A stretch of 64,000 nt of DNA, taken from contig JACPWC010000031.1 of NCBI GenBank assembly GCA_016197225.1, positions 62,001 through 126,000 on the forward strand, in the 5' to 3' direction. The translations under genes were made by a program, and so were the position numbers. This document shows positions 55,507 to 64,000 of this stretch, piece after piece. Position 1 is the stretch's first letter. Each line of letters begins with the position of its first letter. The notes beneath the pieces were generated by a model. The model saw nothing but the letters and a program-made list of their open reading frames with translations, had not been told where the DNA came from and searched no databases. The DNA comes from Chloroflexota bacterium. Its GTDB lineage: Bacteria; Chloroflexota; Anaerolineae; Anaerolineales; VGOW01.

Positions 55507-56694
55507 TCAAGCGATGATTTCCCGCGCCACCCCCGATTTTGCCAGCTTCTCAGCAACTTCTAATGCCACTTGCCCCGCTTGGGCGAAGCCTCTCACATTC
55601 AACTTATCTGCCGTATCGCCAGCCGTGTGAACAGAGAGCGACGCCTTGCCAAGCGTGACCAGCGTAACCGCGTCGAAGCCGTGTTGAGCAAACGGAATGT
55701 GATCGAACAACACGCCGACCCAGGCGAATCGACTCAGGGGCGACCGCCGCTCGTTTCCAATTTGCGTGATGAGGCCGGCCAACCGTCCGATACGATTGCG
55801 CGAGTCGGCGTAATACAGTTTGCCAGCCACGCCTACGCCGTCGAAGTTGAGCACGAACAGACCGCCGCCTTCAGCCTGCTGGCGCAAAACAGATTCGTTG
55901 CGCCTCACAAAAGCCGCCGCGCCCATCACCGCCATTTCTTCGGCGCTCGTAATCAAGACAATCACGTTCAAGCCTTGATGCTCGGCCAGACACTCGGCCA
56001 GGTGCAGAACCAACCCGGCTCCCGAAGCGTTGTCAATCGCGCCAGGCGACTCGTTGCCCGAATCGGGGACGAGGAAGACGAGGGGCAAGCCGACGACGAT
56101 CACGGCCATGCCAACGATGGCCGCCGTTGCCTCTAGCCCCAACAGAGTCAGGGCGGCAAAGGCCACGCCGCCGCCGAGGACGACGACGAACATCATCATG
56201 CGAACCAGGAGCGGGACGCGCTGGCTCTTCGAGTCATAGTGAGCGACGAGATACAAGCTGGGCAAAGAAGAGTCGCTTGGGCGCGTGGCGAGAATGTTAG
56301 AAGCCGCCGCCCAGCCAGAGGCGGCTGAACCGGAGTCGGGCCTGACCGAGACGGCTTCCACCAGGCGATTGAGCCGCTCAAAGAGCAAAGCCAGTCCCAG
56401 AATCATAATCGCCGCCCAGGGCGCGAGCCTGCTATTCCAAATCGCAAGCGCGATCAACAACAGGCTGAGTCCGACTTCGACGGCAATGGCGGTGTTGACG
56501 CCGGTAGTGAAGCTGAAGGGTTGAAGCTCGGCCTGATAGCCAAAGCTTTGCAGGCGGGCGACAAGTTCACGAGCGACGACGTCCTCTTCGCCGGAGCCAA
56601 CGCGGCGCGGGCGGGCCATCTGGCTGGCGTAACGCAGAGCAGTTTCGGGGTTGAATCTCACTGATCTCTTTTTTGTTTTTTTATCTGCGTTCAT
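55507..56694 (-). CDS. M28-family zinc aminopeptidase with membrane helices
   Basis: 395 residues. N-terminal cap RPRRVGSGEEDVVARELVARL, two hydrophobic helices around 80-105 and three around 163-210. The zinc ligands of M28 are visible: His and Asp in VAHYDS, Asp in GAIDNASGAG, Glu pair in SAEEMAVMGA, Asp in NFDGVG and His in VHTAGDTADKL. It is probably a membrane-bound aminopeptidase. The first dozen residues, including the ATG, come from the dispersed ATCTGCGTTCATCAGCG repeat, so the start is uncertain. Confidence 0.88.
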   Translation of the reverse strand: MNADKKTKKRSVRFNPETALRYASQMARPRRVGSGEEDVVARELVARLQSFGYQAELQPFSFTTGVNTAIAVEVGLSLLLIALAIWNSRLAPWAAIMILGLALLFERLNRLVEAVSVRPDSGSAASGWAAASNILATRPSDSSLPSLYLVAHYDSKSQRVPLLVRMMMFVVVLGGGVAFAALTLLGLEATAAIVGMAVIVVGLPLVFLVPDSGNESPGAIDNASGAGLVLHLAECLAEHQGLNVIVLITSAEEMAVMGAAAFVRRNESVLRQQAEGGGLFVLNFDGVGVAGKLYYADSRNRIGRLAGLITQIGNERRSPLSRFAWVGVLFDHIPFAQHGFDAVTLVTLGKASLSVHTAGDTADKLNVRGFAQAGQVALEVAEKLAKSGVAREIIA

Positions 56695-56712
56695 CAGCGT
56701 TTATCCGCGTCC
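56683..56712. repeat. Dispersed ATCTGCGTTCATCAGCG repeat at the M28 start
   Basis: The words ATCTGCGTTCATCAGCG and TTTATCCGCGTCC overlap the predicted M28 start. The style is that of short dispersed repeats elsewhere in the window. Confidence 0.5.
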
Positions 56713-56794
56713 TAATTTCTTGGCCTGTGCGGTTACCTTTGCAGTTTAATAGGTGTATCATACTCCTGTAAGACGATTTCTCAAGGAGGCCGCC

Positions 56795-57997
56795 ATGCCG
56801 ACTTCAATCAATATCCCGCCTGTCGAGTTCGAGGCCCGCGCCGCCAGACTGCTTGAGCACGTTCAGGCGCAGGGTTTGAGTGGCGTGGTTCTGTTTGACA
56901 GCCACTACATTTTATATTTCACCGGCTTCGCCTTCATTCCTACCGAGCGCCCGATTGCCTTTGTGATGAACGCCAAAGGCGAGAAGGCCATGTTCGTGCC
57001 GCGACTCGAACTGGAACACGCCAAAGCCAGGACCGGCTTCGAGCGCGTGGATCACTACGTCGAGTATCCGCACGAACCGCACCCGATGGAAACCTTTCGC
57101 AGGGTGCTGATCGAAATGCGAGTGCTGGGGCGGAGCAAGATCGGGGCGGTGGGAGTTGATCACGACGGCTACCCCTGGATTTTCGGGTATCGCGGCCCGT
57201 CGTTGAGCGAGTTGGGCGGCGACAATGTCGTGCATCTCAACGCCTTCATCGAAGACCTGATGATGGTCAAGAGCAAAGCTGAAATTGCATTGATCCGCGA
57301 GAGTGTGAAGTGGGGACATTTGGCGCATCGCCTTTTACAGAAGTATACGAAGGCCGGCGCGACCGAAACCGAAGTGAGCCTGCGCGCCAGCCACGAGGCC
57401 ACGCTGGCGATGCTGGACACGATTGGGCCGTTATATCGCGCCCAGAGCATGTACGGCGACGGCCCCTCGGCGGGTTATCGCGGCCAGATCGGGCGCAACG
57501 CCGCCATTCCGCACGCGCTGGCCAATAACATCATCTTTCAGGAAGGCGATGTGCTGGTGACGGGCGCCGGCGCGCCGATGTGGGGCTACAACTCGGAGTT
57601 GGAGCGGACGATGATCGTGGGCCAGCCGAGTAACGATCAGCGGCAGATGTTTGACTACATGAAGCAGGCGCAGGAGACGGCGTTTGCGGCCATGTTGCCC
57701 GGCGCGAAATGCTCGGACGTGGACAGGGCGGTGCGAAAGTTTTATGAAGAGAACGACCTGATGAAGTTCTGGAAGCATCATTCCGGCCACGCCATCGGGT
57801 TGCGTTATCACGAAGGGCCGTTTTTGGATGTGGGCGATCACACCGAGTTGAAGCCGGGGATGGTCTTTACGGTGGAGCCGGGTCTGTACGCGCCCGAACT
57901 GGGGGGCTTCCGCCACTCAGACACGGTGCTGATTGCTGAAGACGGGCTGGAAATTATGACCTACTACCCGCGCGATCTGGAAAGCTTGATCATTTAA
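56795..57997 (+). CDS. M24-family Xaa-Pro peptidase-like protein
   Basis: ATG 56795 has AAGGAGG; 400 residues. A creatinase N-terminal domain (1-150) precedes a pita-bread domain with HHSGHAIGLRYHEGP and GMVFTVEPGLY. The metal-binding positions differ from classical aminopeptidase P: YNSELERT has Glu where Asp is usual, the first Asp (VTGAGA) is missing, and GGFRHSDTV lacks the last Glu. It may be a non-metal or altered-metal hydrolase of the creatinase type. Substrate unknown. Confidence 0.85.
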   Translation: MPTSINIPPVEFEARAARLLEHVQAQGLSGVVLFDSHYILYFTGFAFIPTERPIAFVMNAKGEKAMFVPRLELEHAKARTGFERVDHYVEYPHEPHPMETFRRVLIEMRVLGRSKIGAVGVDHDGYPWIFGYRGPSLSELGGDNVVHLNAFIEDLMMVKSKAEIALIRESVKWGHLAHRLLQKYTKAGATETEVSLRASHEATLAMLDTIGPLYRAQSMYGDGPSAGYRGQIGRNAAIPHALANNIIFQEGDVLVTGAGAPMWGYNSELERTMIVGQPSNDQRQMFDYMKQAQETAFAAMLPGAKCSDVDRAVRKFYEENDLMKFWKHHSGHAIGLRYHEGPFLDVGDHTELKPGMVFTVEPGLYAPELGGFRHSDTVLIAEDGLEIMTYYPRDLESLII

Positions 57998-58320
57998 AAC
58001 AAGCCGCCGCCGCGATCAAACAATTGCCGTCAGCGGCACTCCTGGCCTTTTTCTCTGGCATCGCCGCGTTAATAGCGGGCGTTCTCCTCACCACGCTTGA
58101 AGTCTGAGTCTCCACCGGGCCATCGAATACGAAATCAGTCGCGTTTCGGCGTTGGGCAAATGGAATTTTCTCAACACCGTAACACTTTCAGCTTATCCAA
58201 GACTGTATTTCAAGCGCCTCATTTGAATCGTAAGGCTCTACCAGATTTAACGAGAAACCCAATCGTAAGCAAAAATTCAAACGTAAGACCTTCGTTATTA
58301 TTTTCGAGGAGACTACAACC
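57998..58320. other. Spacer of 323 bases with remnant membrane peptide
   Basis: Bases 58003-58107 are open in the +1 frame and encode a hydrophobic peptide (AALLAFFSGIAALIAGVLL) that stops at 58107 but has no start with a ribosome site. It is probably a remnant of a membrane gene. The remaining bases show no gene, only the GAGGAG of the next start. Confidence 0.4.
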
Positions 58321-59505
58321 ATGTCACACACAAACCTCACTGTTTACGGCGCTGTCTGGTGCGAAGACTGCAAGCGGGCCAAGAAGTTCCTCGGCGAGCA
58401 ACGAGTCCACTACAACTGGGTGGACATCGAACAAAACGCCGACGGCCTGGCCCTGGTCGAGCGCGTGAACAAGGGCAAGCGCATCATCCCCACCATCGTC
58501 TTTGACGACGGCGGCGCCCTGGTCGAGCCAAGCAACGCCGACCTGGCCGCCAAGCTTGGCCTGCAAACCCGGGCCCGGATGGCTTATTACGACTTGATCT
58601 GCGTTGGCGGCGGCCCGGCCAGCCTGACGGCGGCGCTTTATGCCGCCCGCGAAGGCCTGGAGGTGCTGGTCATCGAGAAGAGCGGCCTGGGCGGCCAGGC
58701 CGGAGTCACCGAGCGGCTCGAAAACTTCCCCGGCTTCCCCGACGGCATCGGCGGCGCTGACTTTGCCGACCGGCTCACCCGGCAGGCCCGGCGTTTCAAT
58801 GTGGAGTTGCTACAGGCGCAGGAAGTCGTCGAGATTCGTGAGGAAGAAGAATCTGTCTACGTGAAGACGGCCGACGGCAACGAGTACGGGACTAAAGCAG
58901 TTCTTGTCGCCACCGGCTCCACCTACCGCCGCCTGGGCGCGCCCGGCGAAGAGGATTTGATCGGGGCCGGCATCCACTTTTGCGCCACCTGCGACGGGCC
59001 GTTTTACAGAGGCAAGCACATCGTCGTCGTCGGCGGCGGGAACAGCGCCGGCGAAGAGAGTCTGTTCCTGACGCGCTTCGCCGACAAGGTGACGATCCTG
59101 GTACGCGGCGAAGAGATGACGGCCAGCAAGGTGGTGATTGACAAGGTCAAAGAGAATCCGAAGATTGACCTGCGGCACAACACTGAAGTTGTGGAGTTTC
59201 ATGGCGAGAATGGCAAGTTGAGCGCCGTCACCATCAAGAACGCCAAGACCGGTGCAACCGAGAAGCTGACGCCCGCCGGGGCCTTTATCTTCATCGGCCT
59301 CAAGCCCAACACCGGCTGGCTTCCCTCCGGCATCAAACGCGACATGTATGGCTTCATCGAGACGAATGCGATGCTGGAGACGACGATGAAGGGCGTGTTC
59401 GCCGCCGGCGACTCGCGCAAGGGCAGCACCAAGCAGGCGGCCAGCGCCGTCGGCGAGGGCGCAACAGCGGCCTTGATGGTCCGCGAATACCTCAAAGGTG
59501 TCTAG
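58321..59505 (+). CDS. trxB: Glutaredoxin-like domain fused to thioredoxin reductase
   Basis: 394 residues; GAGGAG precedes ATG 58321. Residues 1-80 are a glutaredoxin-like fold with WCEDCK (Cys14, Cys17) and a TIVFDDG strand. From about 88 a thioredoxin reductase follows: FAD motif GGGPAS, redox site CATC at 221-224, NADPH motif VVGGGNSAGEES and GVFAAGD. The enzyme moves electrons from NADPH via FAD and the CATC disulfide. The fused domain may be its built-in acceptor. Cytoplasmic. Confidence 0.94.
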   Translation: MSHTNLTVYGAVWCEDCKRAKKFLGEQRVHYNWVDIEQNADGLALVERVNKGKRIIPTIVFDDGGALVEPSNADLAAKLGLQTRARMAYYDLICVGGGPASLTAALYAAREGLEVLVIEKSGLGGQAGVTERLENFPGFPDGIGGADFADRLTRQARRFNVELLQAQEVVEIREEEESVYVKTADGNEYGTKAVLVATGSTYRRLGAPGEEDLIGAGIHFCATCDGPFYRGKHIVVVGGGNSAGEESLFLTRFADKVTILVRGEEMTASKVVIDKVKENPKIDLRHNTEVVEFHGENGKLSAVTIKNAKTGATEKLTPAGAFIFIGLKPNTGWLPSGIKRDMYGFIETNAMLETTMKGVFAAGDSRKGSTKQAASAVGEGATAALMVREYLKGV

Positions 59506-59509
59506 TACC

Positions 59510-59548
59510 GCCGAGGGTCGGCGCCGGCCCAACGTTTGGCATTTTTTT
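59510..59548 (+). terminator. Possible terminator after trxB
   Basis: GCCGA-GGG-TCGGC, then CCAA-CGT-TTGG directly before seven T residues. Stems are short, so termination is moderate at best. Confidence 0.5.
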
Positions 59549-59591
59549 GACGCAAAAAAAATCACAAAAAGAAACTAGGAGATTACCCCAA

Positions 59592-60617
59592 ATGACAACC
59601 TTATTTAGAACGGCAAAGCGATTTGCAGTGTTGATGATCGCTTTAGCCCTCAGCCTCACCTTAATTGCCCCGTTGGCCGTTTCCGCCGATTCCGGCGGGC
59701 GCACGCTCTTCATCAAGAGCGCGGTCGAAAACCCCGGCGACACCGTCACCCTCCCGCTCTACCGGGGAACCAGCCACGGCCAGACCGTGTGGTACATCGT
59801 GCTTGATGCTTCAGATGGCAGTGCGGCCAAGTCTTTTGGCGTGAACCGTTCACAAAAGCTGAACAACGCCAAAGGCACCGCCGCAGTGCAAAAAGTTAGC
59901 GTCGTGAACGGCGTGATTGACTTCCCGGCGACGGTGGATTTCAGCCCGGTGCGAAACGTGGTGCCCGGCCCGACCGGCTTTCCGCCCAACGCGGCTGACC
60001 CGGGCGCGATTGGCGAGACCGGTTACAGCCCGTTGATTGAATTGCCCAATGGCACGATTCTGAATGCGCCTCATATTGCCAACTGGAGTGGCCAGGCCGA
60101 CAAGATTGTTGCGCTCGACACGGCCAACGGCAAGGTTATCTATCAGGAGACGAACGGCTTTTCGGGTGGCAAGGCTGTCAAGTACGTCTCTACCGATGCC
60201 TCTAACCCGGCGGTCGCCGCGCTGGAAAACGTGACCTTCGCTCCGGCACTGGCCGCGGCCCCCTTCGCCGGCGGCGATGGAACCGACTCGGCTCGCGCCA
60301 CCCTGGTCGCTTTTGTCAACGGCCAGACCGGCGCGAACAACCCGCAACGCCAGGGCTTGAACTCGGCTCTGCTCGATGGGCTTGATCCGTTGAACGTGTT
60401 GGCCTGGAGTCCGAATCAGGGCCGCTACAGCCCGCTGTGGGACGTGCATCCCGCCGCCTGGACGGATGCCGCCATCGCCAGCGGCCAGAACCTGCGCCAG
60501 GACGACTTTGGCGATATTCGGAATCTGGTCGAGCACGGGTTGATCACCGGCCCCGGCGGCGCTCCCTTTGGCCCGGCGGATTTCGTAGTGAACTGCCCCA
60601 TTGTCAGCTCCGATTAG
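59592..60617 (+). CDS. Secreted protein of unknown function
   Basis: Start ATG 59592 with AGGAG about 12 bases upstream; 341 residues. A signal peptide (AVLMIALALSLTLIAPLAVSA) leads to a beta-rich mature protein. Distinct features are PGDTVTLPLYRGTSHGQTVWYI, GGDGTDSARATLVAFVNGQTG and near the end DVHPAAWTDAAIASG and FVVNCPIV with one Cys. I do not recognise a family. It is a single gene between two hairpin terminators. Confidence 0.8.
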   Translation: MTTLFRTAKRFAVLMIALALSLTLIAPLAVSADSGGRTLFIKSAVENPGDTVTLPLYRGTSHGQTVWYIVLDASDGSAAKSFGVNRSQKLNNAKGTAAVQKVSVVNGVIDFPATVDFSPVRNVVPGPTGFPPNAADPGAIGETGYSPLIELPNGTILNAPHIANWSGQADKIVALDTANGKVIYQETNGFSGGKAVKYVSTDASNPAVAALENVTFAPALAAAPFAGGDGTDSARATLVAFVNGQTGANNPQRQGLNSALLDGLDPLNVLAWSPNQGRYSPLWDVHPAAWTDAAIASGQNLRQDDFGDIRNLVEHGLITGPGGAPFGPADFVVNCPIVSSD

Positions 60618-60716
60618 CAATCTGCCAACTTTGAATCGCATCGTTGTAGTCTAGCCCTTGTGGGCGACGGGCGCGCACAAGGCGCTGGACGACGCAGGAA
60701 TTTTGCGAGATGCAAG

Positions 60717-60756
60717 TAGAGACGCCGCACTTCATGTTATAGTGTCGGCGTCTCTA
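60717..60756. terminator. Hairpin after secreted protein gene
   Basis: TAGAGACGCCG-CACT pairs with AGTG-T-CGGCGTCTCTA, 15 pairs with one bulge, followed by TTTATAG. It lies 100 bases past the stop and 57 before the glucosidase start. Confidence 0.65.
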
Positions 60757-60812
60757 TTTATAGCGCGGGCTTGTAACTGCTCGCCGCTTGTTCCTTTGTC
60801 GCCGGGAGGGAA

Positions 60813-63482
<2,670 letters not shown>

Positions 63483-63545
63483 CGCGTATTGCGTATTTCG
63501 TATTCCGTGAATACGCCCTACGCAATACGCACTACGTAATACGCT
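63483..63545. repeat. Cluster of TATTGCGTA / TACGCAATA words
   Basis: Between the glucosidase and the next start are multiple inverted copies of GTATTGCGTA, CGTATTTCG and TACGCAATACG, related to the repeat at 22059. No T tract. Confidence 0.75.
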
Positions 63546-64000
63546 ATGCTCGACTTCGGGCGCGACGTTTGCGGTGACTTATCAACGGCGGCCAGAAAAG
63601 AGTGGCTGGTGACCAACGGCCTCGGCGGCTTTGCTTCGGGAACAGTGGGCGGAGTGCTGACCAGGCGGTATCACGGACTCTTGATCGCCGCCATCAACCC
63701 GCCCCTGGGCCGGACCCTGCTCGTCGCCAAACTCGATGAGGCCGCCTCTTACGGGGGAAACGATTACCCGCTCTTCGCCAATCGCTGGGCAGGCGACGTT
63801 GTCAACCCTGAAGGTCATCGCAACCTCGAGCGCTTCCACCTCGAAGGCACGACTCCGGTTTGGACGTTTGCGCTGGCCGATGCTCTGCTCGAAAAGCGAA
63901 TCTGGATGGAGCAAGGCGCGAACACCACTTACATTCAATATCGTTTACGCCGGGCCGGCGGGCCGCTGACTCTCGCCGCTAAAGTCCTGGTCAACTATCG
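63546..64000 (+). CDS. Glycogen debranching enzyme, N-terminal part
   Basis: ATG 63546 opens a frame that continues past the window end (151 codons). The visible sequence (KEWLVTNGLGGFASGTVGG, TRRYHGLLIAA, then LLVAKLDE) is the N-terminal beta-sandwich domain of bacterial/archaeal-type glycogen debranching enzymes. The catalytic barrel lies outside the window. It follows the glucosidase after 63 bases of repeat and probably shares its transcript. Confidence 0.9.
   Translation, partial: MLDFGRDVCGDLSTAARKEWLVTNGLGGFASGTVGGVLTRRYHGLLIAAINPPLGRTLLVAKLDEAASYGGNDYPLFANRWAGDVVNPEGHRNLERFHLEGTTPVWTFALADALLEKRIWMEQGANTTYIQYRLRRAGGPLTLAAKVLVNY

Noticed and set aside
58003-58107. Small membrane protein gene
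   Set aside because: Hydrophobic frame but no start with ribosome site; treated as a remnant.

Overview
The window looks like a chromosomal segment of a Chloroflexota (Anaerolineae-like) bacterium, probably from a metagenome-derived genome. This rests on gene content: F420-dependent enzymes (npdG, LLM oxidoreductase) beside a selenium-dependent molybdenum-hydroxylase cluster, a PIN/TRAM protein next to radA and cysS, many TP-rich lipoprotein or secreted proteins, CHAT-TPR/ECF-sigma genes, and many short dispersed inverted repeats between genes and sometimes inside them. It is inference from reading, not from a database search. No rRNA, tRNA, IS element or CRISPR array was recognised.

Layout. 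(1) 1-3.2 kb: 3' part of a coiled-coil gene, a calcineurin-like phosphoesterase and a secreted von Willebrand A protein whose 3' end is broken. (2) 3.2-15.1 kb: a visibly AT-richer accessory island with two blocks. The first holds a STAND-like NTPase, an NTPase fused to a trypsin-like protease with an intact His-Asp-Ser triad, a small Trypco1-like protein and two membrane proteins. The second holds an Hsp70-like ATPase with membrane segments, a 1040-residue HerA-type ATPase, a very Asp/Gly/Tyr-rich protein and a small protein of unknown function. This is the best candidate for an undescribed conflict or defence system. (3) 15.1-20.8 kb: housekeeping radA, PIN/TRAM protein, cysS and a TrmH-type rRNA methyltransferase. 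Both radA and the PIN/TRAM gene have a promoter followed by a structured, possibly attenuating leader RNA.

(4) 20.9-26.8 kb: small two-domain multicopper oxidase, LysM/M23 lipoprotein, SCO copper chaperone, then a leftward operon of a 48-residue membrane protein, an Lrp/AsnC regulator and an EamA exporter with a clear promoter/operator, and an adenosine-specific kinase family gene. (5) 27-37 kb: rightward run npdG, LLM F420 oxidoreductase, yqeB, ygeY, FAD subunit and fused FeS/Mo subunit of a molybdenum hydroxylase, then serC and thrC. (6) 37.1-46.6 kb: leftward operon of glycosyltransferases, two aminoglycoside-phosphotransferase-fold kinases (one fused to a GT4 enzyme), an ABC exporter, a TPR protein and a TP-rich protein, likely building and exporting a glycoconjugate.

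(7) 47-52.7 kb: ECF sigma factor, anti-sigma-like protein, TPR-CHAT protease and a subtilase, which suggests a protease-controlled sigma factor. (8) 53-64 kb: mixed metabolic and secreted genes: a PLP desulfhydrase/deaminase, DUF1361 membrane protein, M28 and M24 peptidases, glutaredoxin-thioredoxin reductase fusion, an unknown secreted protein, a GH63-like glucosidase and the start of a glycogen debranching enzyme cut by the window end.
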